Below the pieces are notes generated by a model that was not told where the DNA came from, ran no database searches, and saw only the letters and a program-made list of their open reading frames with translations. A DNA stretch of 64,000 nt from DATBJG01 sp963790545 (GTDB taxonomy: Bacteria > Acidobacteriota > Vicinamibacteria > Vicinamibacterales > JAMQPK01). The stretch lies in the NCBI GenBank assembly GCA_963790545.1, contig CAWBPA010000017.1:1-64000 (forward strand), read 5' to 3'. Positions 17,792-26,850 of this stretch are shown here, in pieces (the first letter of the stretch is position 1; every line of letters begins with the position of its first letter). Position numbers and translations under genes: made by a program.

Positions 17792-18601
17792 TCACAAGTG
17801 AAACGTCATGGAGAATGCGGGACCGTACTGCGTCACGGCGTACTGCACGTCGTTGACCAGGCCACTCCCGCTCTTGGGCACGTTGCCGGTGTCGATGCGA
17901 AGCGCGTTGTAACCCACCGCCAGCCCGATCCAGGGCTTGATCAGGAACTCGACGCCGCCCGCCGCACTCCAGGTGAACGCCAATCCGTCCCCGATGTCGG
18001 CCTGCGTGAGCAGCACCACCTTGTTGCCGAGCCTGGGCCGGTAGGTGAACCCGCCGACGCCGGCCACCTGGGTCGTGCTGATGTCGATGTCGGCCAGCTG
18101 TCCACCGACCGGACCGGTAAAGTGCGCCTTCGGCGACATCGTCAAGGTGCGGATGCCGCCAACAGCGTGGAATCTCGAGCCGGGCTTCACCTCGAAGGTC
18201 ACTTTCCCGTTGAAGATGATCTGGTCGAACTCGAACGTGCCGGCGATGGGCGCGTTGATGTTCGGCGTCGTGTAGCTCACGTCGGTGGACAGACGGATGA
18301 AGTTGATGTCGCCGAGGACGCCCCATCGCCCCTTCCGCGCCTCGCCGTGGAACGAGAACGCGCCCGCCAGCTTCGACTTCGCGTCGGCGAAGTCCATGTA
18401 CACGGGGATGTCCCTGGTGCCGTTGATGGCGAGGTTGCCGTCGGTCGTCGCGACCCAGAAATACAGCGGCGCGACACCAACCTCCCACGTGTCGCTCTGG
18501 GCGAAGGCGACAGGCGGTGCCGCCAGCATGCCGCAGACGGCAGTGGCCAGAGCGCACACGCGCGTGAGGTACTTGACTGAGATTCGTCGATGCTTGTGCA
18601 A
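17792..18601 (-). CDS. outer-membrane beta-barrel protein
   Basis: A TTG start at 18601, 13 nt after the stop of the amidohydrolase gene, gives a signal peptide (VCALATAVCGMLAAPPVAFA). The mature protein starts WEVGVAPLYFWVATTDGNL and has alternating hydrophobic strands throughout (FEFDQIIFNGKVTFEV, VGGFTYRPRLGNKVVLLTQA). It ends YGPAFSMTFHL with a terminal aromatic-rich strand, typical of 8- to 12-stranded barrels. No ATG is available at the right place. It is probably the last gene of the four-gene run 21858 to 17792. Confidence 0.65.
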   Translation of the reverse strand: MHKHRRISVKYLTRVCALATAVCGMLAAPPVAFAQSDTWEVGVAPLYFWVATTDGNLAINGTRDIPVYMDFADAKSKLAGAFSFHGEARKGRWGVLGDINFIRLSTDVSYTTPNINAPIAGTFEFDQIIFNGKVTFEVKPGSRFHAVGGIRTLTMSPKAHFTGPVGGQLADIDISTTQVAGVGGFTYRPRLGNKVVLLTQADIGDGLAFTWSAAGGVEFLIKPWIGLAVGYNALRIDTGNVPKSGSGLVNDVQYAVTQYGPAFSMTFHL

Positions 18602-18614
18602 GGTAGCGTCCCCA

Positions 18615-19805
18615 CTACGCCCGCGGAATCCGTTTGCCCGCGAGCACGGTGCCGGCCGGGAAGAGCCGCTGGCGTCCCGTGATGGTGTTCTTGTAGTTGT
18701 CGAGGAACTCGAACGTCCCTTCGCGCAGCTCGAGGATGGCGACATCCGCCGGGGCACCGACATTGAGCGTCCCGCGATCGTTGAACAACGGAAACGTGCG
18801 CGCGGCGTTGACCGTCGCGCGAGCGACCGCCTGGCTGACCGTCATGCCGTACCCGAGGAGCTTCGACATGCAGTTGGGCAAGTCCACCACCCCGGTCGTG
18901 CGGCTGTTCGTATTCCAGTCGGTGGAGAACGTGTCGGGCCAGAAGCCGGCCTTCATGATTAGGTCGATGGTGTCCCACCGCATGTGCCCGGTCTGTCCGT
19001 TTCCGATGTCGAACCACACGCCACGACGCCTGGCCGCGAGCACTTCCGGCAGGATGTGACCGCTGTCGTCCACGATGCTGTTGGGCGGCGGCGCAAACAT
19101 GTGCGTCACGATGTCGCCACGCTTCAAAAGGTTCACCAGAGTGGACATCGGCGACTTCGTCTGACCCATGTGGATCATCAGGGGGAGCCCGAATGAGGTG
19201 GCAACCTCCTGGGAGCGCCGAAGCACCTCGACGTCATTGGCACCGACGACGGTTTCCGAGAGCCGGGCTTTGACGCCGACGATGAAGTCGCGGTTTTTGG
19301 CAATCGCGTCGCGCGCCGCAGCGACGTCCGCACGGGCAAGATCCATCGTGTCGCCCTCCGGCAGGATGCCGGCGCGGCCAATATTGATGAGGACCCGGCC
19401 CTGCTGCGGTGCCGAGCGCGCGATCGCAATAGGTTCGGCAATGCGGTCGGCCCCCTGGGACCCGGCATCAATCCATCCCGTCACGCCGTCTTGAAGCACG
19501 AGCGCGGGGCCTTCGGCCGAGCGCGCCGTATGGCTATGGATGTCGATCAAGCCGGGGACCACGAGCTTGCCGCGCGCGTCGATGGTGTCGGCCGCGTCGG
19601 CGGCAATGCTGGGCTCGACCGCCGCAATGCGCCCCTGCGAAATCGCCACGTCGCGAAGGGCATCGAGGCGGACTGAAGGGTCGATGACGCGCCCGCCTCT
19701 GATGATCAGGTCATATTTCGACGTTTGCGCGCCCAACGTCAGGGAAAAGCGCGCGGACGTTGCCGCGCCCGCGGCAACGGAAAGAAATTGGCGCCGGCTC
19801 AACAT
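18615..19805 (-). CDS. exported (Tat) amidohydrolase/deacetylase-family metallohydrolase
   Basis: A TIM-barrel metal-dependent hydrolase. The N-terminus MLSRRQFLSVAAGAATSA is a twin-arginine signal, so it is exported folded. The small beta domain reads YDLIIRGGRVIDPSVRLDAL. The HxH metal motif is GLIDIHSHTAR. The likely carboxylated Lys is in IVGVKARLSETVVG, further His ligands are in LMIHMGQTKSP and VTHMFAPP, and the catalytic Asp is in FSTDWNTNS. The pattern matches the amidohydrolase/deacetylase subgroup related to dihydroorotases and N-acyl-D-amino-acid deacylases; the substrate is unknown. It is 30 nt downstream of the PQQ-type dehydrogenase gene. Confidence 0.85.
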   Translation of the reverse strand: MLSRRQFLSVAAGAATSARFSLTLGAQTSKYDLIIRGGRVIDPSVRLDALRDVAISQGRIAAVEPSIAADAADTIDARGKLVVPGLIDIHSHTARSAEGPALVLQDGVTGWIDAGSQGADRIAEPIAIARSAPQQGRVLINIGRAGILPEGDTMDLARADVAAARDAIAKNRDFIVGVKARLSETVVGANDVEVLRRSQEVATSFGLPLMIHMGQTKSPMSTLVNLLKRGDIVTHMFAPPPNSIVDDSGHILPEVLAARRRGVWFDIGNGQTGHMRWDTIDLIMKAGFWPDTFSTDWNTNSRTTGVVDLPNCMSKLLGYGMTVSQAVARATVNAARTFPLFNDRGTLNVGAPADVAILELREGTFEFLDNYKNTITGRQRLFPAGTVLAGKRIPRA

Positions 19806-19835
19806 CGGGGCCTCTCTTCTTTGCCGCCAGATCAC

Positions 19836-21434
19836 TCACAAGCCGAAGATGACGATCTTCGCGCTGGCAGCGGATACCGGAAACACCCGCGACCGCGTGC
19901 CGGCGACAAACGCGACGTACTGTTTGCCGCCAACTGAATACGTGATCACCCCGCCACCGGGGGCACCGGGCAGCTCGGCCCGCCAGAGCACGTCGCCGGT
20001 CGCGGCGTCGAAGGCGTAGGCGTGTTTGTCCATATCGCCGGCAAACACGACGCCGCCTTTGGTGGGCGTGATACCCGACAACACTGGCGCACCCGCGCGG
20101 AAGCGCCACTTCATTTGTCCTGTGTCGGCATCGGTGGCGGTCACCCATCCCCCCCAATTGAGGTCGCGTTTGCCAAATTGATTCGCGAGCTCGGTACCGG
20201 TCCATGCTTGCCCCGGCTTCTTTTTGAGCTCGCTCGGATCGAGCGTCACCGTCACGCACCAGTCCACGGTGCCGGTGTAAAGCAGATTTGTCTCGGGGCT
20301 GTAAGCCGGCCCATTCCATTCGGTCCCACCGGCCGCGCCAGGACAGAAACGGGTCGGTTTCGTCGAGAGCGGCATCTCGTCGTTTTCGCGGGTGGTGATC
20401 GGCATCGCGTAGAGCTTCTTGTCGTTCGTCAGGTCGTAGACGTGGAGCAACCCGTCTTTCGGCGCTCCGGCGACAATGCGCTTGCCGCCCTTGGTCGTGA
20501 CGAGCACCGGCGCCGCGGAGAGGTCCCAGTCGTGGAAATCGGCGGGCACCAGCGAATAATGATTGCGGTAGATGCCGGTCTTCGCATCAAGGATGACGAT
20601 CGAGTTGGTGTAGAGGTTGGAGCCAGAACGCACGTCGTTGAGGAAGTCCGGGGCGGGATTGCCCGTTGGGATGTACACGAGTCCGCGCTCAGCATCGAGC
20701 GTGTACGTGGACCACGTGCCGCCGCCAGTAATCGGGACGTCGCTGGCATTGCCCCAGGTCGCTCTGGCCTGCGCCTGCATTTTCTCGTTGCCCGGCTGCG
20801 GTGTGTCCGTGGGCACCATATAGGTTTCCCATGCGACCTTGCCGGTTTGCGCGTCGAGTGCGTACATGCGCCCCTGCACGCCGTAGACGTCGCTTCCAGC
20901 CGTGCCAACGAAGATCAGCCCGTTCCAGGCAATCGGTGCCGACGGGACGCTTTCGCCCTTCTCCCGACTGGCGATGCGGGTGGTCCAGAGCTTTTTTCCC
21001 GTTGCCGCGTCGTACGCGATCACGTCGCCCTCTCCGGTTCCCCTGAAGAGCCGTCCGTCCAGATAGGCGGCGCCGCGATTGACGGCCAGTCCAACCGAGG
21101 GACCGTCCTCACGCACGCGCCACTTCTGCTGGCATGTCTCGGCGTCCATCGCGAGGATCTCTTTGTCGGTCGTGGCATACAGCGTGCGGCCGATCACGAT
21201 GGGCCCGGTCTGAAAGTTGGTGTCCACGTTGAGATCCAACACGCAGATTTGCTTCAACTTCGAGACGTTCTTCCGGTTGACCTGGTCGAGCGGCGCGTAC
21301 CGTTCGGAGGTGAGCGTCCGGTTGTAGATGGGCCAGTCGCTGCCCGGGGTTTGTGCCGCGAGCGCGCCGGCGAGGAACATGCTCGCGACGGTCGCCGCAA
21401 TTGCCCTGCCGTGGCTGGGACGGTAAGCACTCAT
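19836..21434 (-). CDS. periplasmic PQQ-dependent dehydrogenase-like quinoprotein
   Basis: A 532-residue beta-propeller with signal peptide (ATVASMFLAGALAAQ). Typical quinoprotein text includes DWPIYNRTLTSERYAPLDQV at the N-terminus and W-docking repeats such as LYATTDKEILAMDAETCQQK, DVIAYDAATGKKLWTTRI and MYALDAQTGKVAWET. Others are YIPTGNPAPDF, WDLSAAPVLV and HAYAFDAATGDVLWRAELPG. Family members oxidise alcohols, aldoses or other substrates and pass electrons to cytochromes. There is no fused cytochrome c domain. The ATG at 21434 has GAAGGAG 7 nt upstream. It sits between the DUF4395 gene and the amidohydrolase on one strand. Confidence 0.85.
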   Translation of the reverse strand: MSAYRPSHGRAIAATVASMFLAGALAAQTPGSDWPIYNRTLTSERYAPLDQVNRKNVSKLKQICVLDLNVDTNFQTGPIVIGRTLYATTDKEILAMDAETCQQKWRVREDGPSVGLAVNRGAAYLDGRLFRGTGEGDVIAYDAATGKKLWTTRIASREKGESVPSAPIAWNGLIFVGTAGSDVYGVQGRMYALDAQTGKVAWETYMVPTDTPQPGNEKMQAQARATWGNASDVPITGGGTWSTYTLDAERGLVYIPTGNPAPDFLNDVRSGSNLYTNSIVILDAKTGIYRNHYSLVPADFHDWDLSAAPVLVTTKGGKRIVAGAPKDGLLHVYDLTNDKKLYAMPITTRENDEMPLSTKPTRFCPGAAGGTEWNGPAYSPETNLLYTGTVDWCVTVTLDPSELKKKPGQAWTGTELANQFGKRDLNWGGWVTATDADTGQMKWRFRAGAPVLSGITPTKGGVVFAGDMDKHAYAFDAATGDVLWRAELPGAPGGGVITYSVGGKQYVAFVAGTRSRVFPVSAASAKIVIFGL

Positions 21435-21441
21435 CGAGATC

Positions 21442-21467
21442 TCCTTCGAAAGAAGAGACAGTGTAGC
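21442..21467 (-). promoter_or_regulatory. leader element repeated before two genes (copy 1)
   Basis: A 26-base element directly upstream of the quinoprotein start reads, on the minus strand, GCTACACTGTCTCTTC followed by TTTCGAAGGA, the last bases being the ribosome-binding site. A nearly identical 25-base copy precedes the DUF4395 gene. TACACT could be a -10 hexamer, but no convincing -35 is seen. Confidence 0.45.
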
Positions 21468-21477
21468 CCGGGAAGCT

Positions 21478-21858
21478 CTACTCGGTACGAGCCCACGGAA
21501 GGGTCCTGTTCGCGAACTCAACCTGCCGCGTAAACAGGAAAAAGAGGTAGGAGCCCAGGCAAAACCGCCCGAAGATCAGGGCTCCCAGAGCGACGAGCAG
21601 GAGGGCTTCAAGCGCCCACGCGAGGGTGCGCCAGCCGGAGAGAAGAGACAACGCGATCGCGAGCATGAAGGTCGCAGCCACGGCTTGCGCGAACCGGCGA
21701 GGGGCCGGCGCTGGACCCAAAGGCGGCAGGCCTTTCGGTTTCGCCCAATAGTTATGGAGGGCGTCAAAGGGATTCAGCTGTGGGTACTGATAGACACAGG
21801 CCGCTGGGGAAGCGTCTCTAAAGCCCTGTTGCCGGACGAAGTTCACTTCAGCCGTCAT
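21478..21858 (-). CDS. DUF4395 membrane protein
   Basis: A 126-residue protein with two hydrophobic stretches (AVAATFMLAIALSLLSGW and LEALLLVALGALIFGRF) and the motif CLGSYLFFLF, matching DUF4395. The N-terminus is soluble (VNFVRQQGFRDAS, QLNPFDALHNYWAKPKGLPP). Function unknown. It is the first gene of the four-gene minus-strand run ahead of the quinoprotein. Confidence 0.7.
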   Translation of the reverse strand: MTAEVNFVRQQGFRDASPAACVYQYPQLNPFDALHNYWAKPKGLPPLGPAPAPRRFAQAVAATFMLAIALSLLSGWRTLAWALEALLLVALGALIFGRFCLGSYLFFLFTRQVEFANRTLPWARTE

Positions 21859-21880
21859 CCTGCCCCTCGTGACATGCGGG

Positions 21881-21905
21881 TCCTTCGAAGAGAAGACAGT
21901 GTAGC
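21881..21905 (-). promoter_or_regulatory. leader element repeated before two genes (copy 2)
   Basis: A 25-base near-copy of 21442-21467, here about 23 bases before the DUF4395 start. Minus strand: GCTACACTGTCTTCTC then TTCGAAGGA. Being upstream of both genes of one run suggests a shared promoter or regulator site. Confidence 0.45.
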
Positions 21906-21924
21906 AGGCAGACGGCAGCGACGA

Positions 21925-21949
21925 GCCGGACCTGAAGGTCCGGCCTACG
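21925..21949. repeat. REP-like palindrome (copy 1)
   Basis: GCCGGACCT and AGGTCCGGC form a 9-bp perfect inverted repeat with a two-base loop, followed by CTACG. The same unit occurs at 56887-56911 in opposite orientation, and a degenerate one (GCCGGACCGCCTACG) near 26376-26395. It lies in the intergenic space upstream of the DUF4395 gene. Confidence 0.6.
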
Positions 21950-21970
21950 TCCGCCGTATACAGTTCGCTG

Positions 21971-22924
21971 CTACCGAATCGGCCGCGCCATGGACCACGT
22001 GATCCCCATCGTGTCTTTCACCGACGCCACGCGTTCGCCATACCACTGGTCCGCCGGAGGCGACAGCGGCGTCGCGCCCGCGGCAACAGCCCGGTCGTAG
22101 AGCGCATCCACATCAGCGACGTAGAGGTAGAACCCGGACGCATGGGTTCCCTTGCACCTTGCGTGTCGCCCATCTCGATTGCCGCATTGCCAATCCGAAC
22201 GCTCGCGTGCATGACGATGCCCTGGACCTCGTGGCGGAATTCCTCGACCGCCCCGAACGCGCGAGAGAGGAACTCGATGTACGACGGCACGCCGCGCGGG
22301 TGGATGAACGGCGTCACCGTCCGGCGACCGGCCGGCACGGGCGTTGGACCAAGGGACGTCCCGATATACCACTCGTTTCCGACCGGATCTTCGACAAATC
22401 CCGCCCGCTCGCCGTACACCCGGTCCTCGGGCGCGCCAAGCGATTTGGCGCCCGCAGCCAACGCCCGCTCGAACGCGGCATCGACATCGGGCACGTACAC
22501 ATGGAACGCTGCAGGCGAATACTCGGTTCCTTCAGGACCCCCCTCACCAATCATCAGCATCGAGTCGCCGACGCGCACCTCGCGGTGGACGCCGTGCGGA
22601 CCCTTCGTGCTGGATGTTTCGACCGCCCCGAATGCCTTTGCCAGGAAATCGAAGAGACTCTGGTCACGCACCTGGAGATACGGCGTGACGGTCGTGAACC
22701 CTTCGCGAACATCAACGGCTTCGAGCGCTGTCGTCATAGTCCTCCTCCGTTCCAGATTGGCCCGCAGCCGCGCCTTGAACGCCCGGCCCGGGCAGAATCG
22801 CAACTCGTTGGCGAGCACGGCAAGCGGCGCCAGCTCGGGGTCGGCGAGCGCGGCCGTCGCGTCGCGGCGCGCAAGGACCAGAATCGATCGTCCGGTCGAG
22901 CCGTTCGGTGAGCGCCTCAGCCAT
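21971..22924 (-). CDS. tandem VOC protein with sigma-coupled N-terminal segment (frameshifted)
   Basis: The ATG at 22924 overlaps the sigma factor gene by 8 bases. The first frame (MAEALTERLDRTI) shifts near 22885 into ALADPELAPLAVLANELRF and FKARLRANLERRRTMTTALE, a short helical segment. Two VOC/PhnB-like modules follow: FTTVTPYLQVRDQSLFDFLA with VYVPDVDAAFERALAAGAK, then TPFIHPRGVPSYIEFLSRAF. A second shift near 22150 leads to YVADVDALYDRAVAAGATPL. An internal ATG at 22737 has GGAGGAGGA upstream and may be a second start making the VOC part alone. The substrate is unknown. Confidence 0.7.
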
Positions 22925-23450
22925 GGCCTTCCATGCCCTTCCGCAGGTTCTCCAGCGCGCGCAGCTGCAGCTGCTTGACCGCGCCGTCCGACCGATCGAG
23001 CGCCGCGCCGATCTCGCGGATGCTCTTTCCGTCGACGAACCGCATCTCGATTACCTGACGCTGCAGGTCGGGGAGGCGCTCGACCAGTTGAAACAGCATG
23101 GCGCGCCGCTCGATCTCGTCCGCCTCCCTCCCGTCGGGAACATCCGGCGGCGGCTCGGCCGAATCGTGCTGGGTCTCGCGCCGACGGTCTGCCAGGGCGT
23201 TGGCGGCAATGCGATAGAGCCACGCCGCGAACGGCGCCCCGCGCCACTCGAACCGCGACAGGTTCGTCAGCGCGCGTTCGAAGACCTCCGAGGTGATGTC
23301 CTCCGCCTCGGCCCGGCTACCCGTCCGCCGGATGACGTAGGCATACACCCGGTGAAAGTGCCGTTCGTAGAGGTCCACGAAACGGGCCGGATCGGCCTGC
23401 GCGGCCTCGATCAGCGTTCGCTCGTCGTGGTCGTCGGTGATTGCCACCAC
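22917..23450 (-). CDS. ECF sigma factor
   Basis: A complete 177-residue sigma-70 family factor of ECF type. Sigma-2 reads FVDLYERHFHRVYAYVIRRT, AEAEDITSEVFERALTNLSR and FAAWLYRIAANALADRRRE. Sigma-4 reads LPDLQRQVIEMRFVDGKSIR and EIGAALDRSDGAVKQLQLRA. It overlaps the coding region of the VOC protein by 8 bases, so the two are translated together. No typical anti-sigma gene is adjacent; the short helical segment at the start of the VOC protein takes that position. Confidence 0.9.
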   Translation of the reverse strand: MVAITDDHDERTLIEAAQADPARFVDLYERHFHRVYAYVIRRTGSRAEAEDITSEVFERALTNLSRFEWRGAPFAAWLYRIAANALADRRRETQHDSAEPPPDVPDGREADEIERRAMLFQLVERLPDLQRQVIEMRFVDGKSIREIGAALDRSDGAVKQLQLRALENLRKGMEGHG

Positions 23451-23575
23451 AGCCTGTCGATTAGATTAACGGGGAGACGGGTCAGAAAGTTACGGGGTGG
23501 TTGACCTGTCTCCGTTCGCCAGCGAACAATCGAACGTTTTACAAGGCAAGCGCGCCGCGTTGCCGTGGAGGTCTC

Positions 23576-25312
23576 ATGCCGCCCAAAGTCAAGGTCACCA
23601 CCAACAACGACATTGCCTACATCTGGTGGAGCGTTCCCAAGAAGATCGTCGGGTGCCTGGGCTTCTCCATCCATCGCGAGATCGAGGGTGAAGCGCCCAC
23701 TCCCCTGCCCGCCTGGGTCGGGTTCGAAAAGGTGAACAGCCCGGCCGGCGCCCCCAAGAAACCGAAAGACACCGACGTCTGGCCGATTCAATCGTTTCAA
23801 TGGAAGGACGTCTTCGCCCCGCGCATCGACCGCTTCCGGTACCACATCTACGTCGTGAGAGGCACGCCCAAGAAACCGGTGCGCGATCAGGTTCCGCTCA
23901 TCACCACGCCCTTCGCGGCGCTCGACGAGCACCTGGGGCAGGTGCGCGTGGTGTTCAATCGGGGACTGCTGTCAACGCAGGCCATGAACCGCGGGACGAA
24001 TGCGCCAGCCAAGAACGCGGAAAAGCTGCGCAAGTCGATCGGCAGGAAAAACGGCAAGGTTCGAAAGCGGTTGACCCAGGAGCTGCTGCCAACCATGCAG
24101 GCGTTGCTGAAACGGGCGCAGACGGAAGGCGGAACCTGCTACGCCGCGCTCTACGAGCTGACCGACAAAGAGCTCATTGCCGACGTCGAAGGCACCTCAG
24201 CCGCCGAGGTGGTCCTGTCCAACGCCAACTCGACCAAAACGGTCAACGGTAAGGAAAAGCTGGTCTACGACGGCACCAACGATGCGGCTCGTACGAAGTT
24301 GCGCCAGGACCCGGACCTTCATCTGACCGATCGCCTGCTCAAAGGGGCCAGCATCGGCCACAACAAGTTCATCGTGTACGAGCACCCGCAGCAGGGGCTG
24401 CAGTCGGTCCTGACCGGCAGCACCAACTGGACGGCCACGGGGCTGTGCGGCCAGACGAACAACGCCGTCATCATCGACGATCCAATGGTCGCCTCACGGT
24501 ATTACGAATACTGGAGGCGCCTCCGCAACGAGCAGACCACGCTGCAGGACCAGCCGCTCCGCACCTGGGCCCGCGAAAACCCGCTGGACGTCCCGCTCGG
24601 GCCGCAGGCCGGCTCGCTGCGCGTGTGGTTTTCGCCCAACACCAAGAAGAAAACCAAAGATCCCGACGTGGTGCCGGTCGATATGGCCGAAGTCTTCGAC
24701 CTGATCGACAATGCCAAATGGGGCGTGCTGTTCCTGCTCTTCAATCCCGGCACGCCGAGCATCGTCGAGCGGGTTAAAAAGGTTGAAAAGAAACGATCGC
24801 AAGAAGGCAAACCGCTGTACGTGCGGGGCGCAATTTCGGACGCCAAGACCGCGGCCGAAGGCTCGGTCCGCTTCTACAGCCGCTCCACCAACGCTCCCGC
24901 CGACATCGTCGTCACCGGCGTTGCCGGGGTGCCAGACGATTTCGGTTACTGGGAACGTGAACTACTCAAGCTGGGCCATGCCGCCATCCACGACAAAGTG
25001 CTGGTGATCGATCCGTTCACCAAGCACTCCGTCGTCGTGACCGGCAGCCACAACCTGGGATTCAAGGCGTCGTACTCGAACGACGAGAACATGGTCATCA
25101 TCCGGGACAACCAGCTGATTGCGGAGGCCTTCGCGACCCACGTGCTCGATGTGGTGAACCACTACAAGTGGCGCTACAAGCTGCAGGATCTCTATCGCAA
25201 GGGCAAGCTCAACGAGGCCTGGCAGGACCTCGAAGACGACGACAACTGGCAGAACAAGTATTTCGATTCGGGGTTCCTGGCGAGCCGGGACAGGTTTGTG
25301 CTCCCTGGATGA
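23576..25312 (+). CDS. phospholipase D-like protein
   Basis: A 578-residue protein with two PLD-type half sites. The first is SIGHNKFIVYEHPQQ followed by LTGSTNWTATG. The second is AAIHDKVLVIDPFTKHS followed by VTGSHNLGFKASYSNDENM. Both carry the H-x-K core and the downstream G-S-x-N element, so the active site looks complete. The N-terminal 100 residues are a beta-rich domain (AYIWWSVPKKIVGCLGFSIH). The ATG at 23576 has GGAGG upstream. No signal peptide is seen, so it is probably cytoplasmic or exported by another route. PLD proteins cleave phosphodiesters of lipids or nucleic acids. Confidence 0.8.
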   Translation: MPPKVKVTTNNDIAYIWWSVPKKIVGCLGFSIHREIEGEAPTPLPAWVGFEKVNSPAGAPKKPKDTDVWPIQSFQWKDVFAPRIDRFRYHIYVVRGTPKKPVRDQVPLITTPFAALDEHLGQVRVVFNRGLLSTQAMNRGTNAPAKNAEKLRKSIGRKNGKVRKRLTQELLPTMQALLKRAQTEGGTCYAALYELTDKELIADVEGTSAAEVVLSNANSTKTVNGKEKLVYDGTNDAARTKLRQDPDLHLTDRLLKGASIGHNKFIVYEHPQQGLQSVLTGSTNWTATGLCGQTNNAVIIDDPMVASRYYEYWRRLRNEQTTLQDQPLRTWARENPLDVPLGPQAGSLRVWFSPNTKKKTKDPDVVPVDMAEVFDLIDNAKWGVLFLLFNPGTPSIVERVKKVEKKRSQEGKPLYVRGAISDAKTAAEGSVRFYSRSTNAPADIVVTGVAGVPDDFGYWERELLKLGHAAIHDKVLVIDPFTKHSVVVTGSHNLGFKASYSNDENMVIIRDNQLIAEAFATHVLDVVNHYKWRYKLQDLYRKGKLNEAWQDLEDDDNWQNKYFDSGFLASRDRFVLPG

Positions 25313-25319
25313 GTTTCAT

Positions 25320-25355
25320 CGCAGAGGCCGCGGAGGACGCGGAGGACGCAGAGAT
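25320..25355. repeat. 9-bp tandem repeat
   Basis: Four copies of a 9-base unit (CGCAGAGGC, CGCGGAGGA twice, CGCAGAGAT) just after the PLD stop and up to the convergent NHL gene. This purine-rich type of repeat is often seen between genes. Confidence 0.6.
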
Positions 25356-26333
25356 CATTTTGATGACTTCACGTACTTTTTCAGCGCCTGTTTCGCGGTC
25401 AGCGATCCATAGACGTTGCCTTCAGCGTCGGCCGCCACCCCTTCGCCGGTTCCGTCCGGGTCGGCGTCCGTAATCAGGGCCGTCACCTTTCCATCTTTGG
25501 CGCTGCCGATCCTGATGCCCCGCTTGTAGCCAGGGTTTGTCTTCTCGTCGGACTGCGTGTCGGCCGCGTAGAGCACGTCCTTCCTGTCGATGAACACGCC
25601 GCTCGGCCGGCCGAATTGTCTCCACTCCGACAAGAACATCCCATCCTGGTCGAAGATCTGAATCCGGCTGTTCCCGCGGTCGGCCACGAACAGACGGCCG
25701 TTCGAGTCCATCGCGAGGTTGTGAGGCGTGTCGAACTCACCGGGACCGGACCCCTGCTTTCCCCACGTCTTGATGAACTTTCCGTCTTTCGAGAACTTCA
25801 CGATGCGCGCGTTCGACTTGCCGCCGTGGCCGTCGGCGACGAAGATGTCGCCGTTCGGGGCGACCAGGACGTCGGACGGTTGATTGAACGTATCGGGACC
25901 GTCGCCGGCGACTCCCGCTTTGCCCAGCGTCATCAGGACCTTGCCATCGGGGCTGAACTTGAACACCTGGTGACCCTTCATTCCCCTGGCATTGCCGTCG
26001 GTCACCCACACGTTGCCCTGCCGGTCGACATGAATGCCGTGCGGGCTGACGAACATCCCCGCGCCAAAGCTCTTCACGAGCTTGCCCTGACGAATCGAAT
26101 TCGAGGATGGGCGCCAGAGCCGACTCGGCGCACGCCAGCCCTTGACTCGTTCCGCCACACCGCTCGAACACCCAGACGCTGCGGCCGTCGCGATCGATAT
26201 CGATTGCCGCCGTCGATCCGATCGTCCGCCCGTCAGGGAGTTTGAAGTGGTTCGTCAACACCTGGTATGGATTTGGTTGGGCGAGGCGAGGGATGGCGCC
26301 GAGCGTCAAACTGACACAAGTCTTGAGCGTCAT
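25355..26333 (-). CDS. exported NHL-repeat protein (frameshifted)
   Basis: The ATG at 26333 follows GAGGAGG and opens TLKTCVSLTLGAIPRLAQP, a short signal-like stretch. NHL beta-propeller blades follow: FVSPHGIHVDRQGNVWVTDG, FNQPSDVLVAPNGDIFVADG, FDTPHNLAMDSNGRLFVADR and FGRPSGVFIDRKDVLYAADT. A one-base shift near 26085 separates the first ~80 residues from the rest. The text resembles the peptidyl-alpha-hydroxyglycine amidating-lyase-like group, as does the gene at 33956. About 325 residues after repair. Confidence 0.8.
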
Positions 26334-26418
26334 CACAACCTCCTCGAAGGCAGGCCTTGCTTTTAGACCCGCTGCCGGGCCAAAAGCCGGACCGCCTACG
26401 TCTGCAATTTGTAACGCG

Positions 26419-26850
26419 TTACCGGCTTTCCGTAACGGCAATCGCGCTAATCTCGATCTTGCACCGCGGGTGCGTGGCAAGCCGGCTGACTTCGACGGTG
26501 GTCGTCGTCGGCAGATGGCCGCCGAGGTAGTCGGCCCACACGCGGTTCAGGTCGTCCTGTTCGTTCACGTCGGTCAGGAAACGCGTCGCAGAGACGAGGT
26601 CGGCAAACGTCGCGCCCGCGGCCTCGAGCGTCTTCTTCAGGTTTTCCATACACAGCACGGCCTGCTCTCGCATCGTGGACGGCAGGTCGAACTCTTCTTC
26701 GCGATGCGGGTGGCTGTGATACACGGCGGCAGCCGTGACGCCGGAGAGAAACACGAGGTGACCGCGGCGGACGACAATGGCCGGCGCGTACGGCATGAAG
26801 ACGTCGTGGCGCCGGTCGGCGTGATGGACGACAGCGATTTCCTTCGGCAT
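26419..26850 (-). CDS. RidA/YjgF-family protein
   Basis: A 143-residue RidA-family protein. Members hydrolyse reactive enamine/imine intermediates or act as related deaminases in the cytoplasm. Typical text includes APAIVVRRGHLVFLSGVTAA, MREQAVLCMENLKKTLEAAG, VSATRFLTDVNEQDDLNRVW and the C-terminal IEISAIAV. The Arg that binds the carboxylate in true RidA is not at the usual spot: CKIEISAIAV follows HPR, so HPRCKIEISA may supply it. The start at 26850 is chosen over an upstream ATG without homology. Confidence 0.85.
   Translation of the reverse strand: MPKEIAVVHHADRRHDVFMPYAPAIVVRRGHLVFLSGVTAAAVYHSHPHREEEFDLPSTMREQAVLCMENLKKTLEAAGATFADLVSATRFLTDVNEQDDLNRVWADYLGGHLPTTTTVEVSRLATHPRCKIEISAIAVTESR

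Noticed and set aside
20022..21533. 503-codon plus-strand frame opposite the quinoprotein gene
   Set aside because: It is the antisense shadow of a well-supported quinoprotein; the product is Arg/Gly-rich without any domain.
22018..23247. Single 409-codon frame covering sigma and VOC genes
   Set aside because: Its first 170 codons are an out-of-frame reading of the sigma factor; the real frames overlap by only 8 bases.
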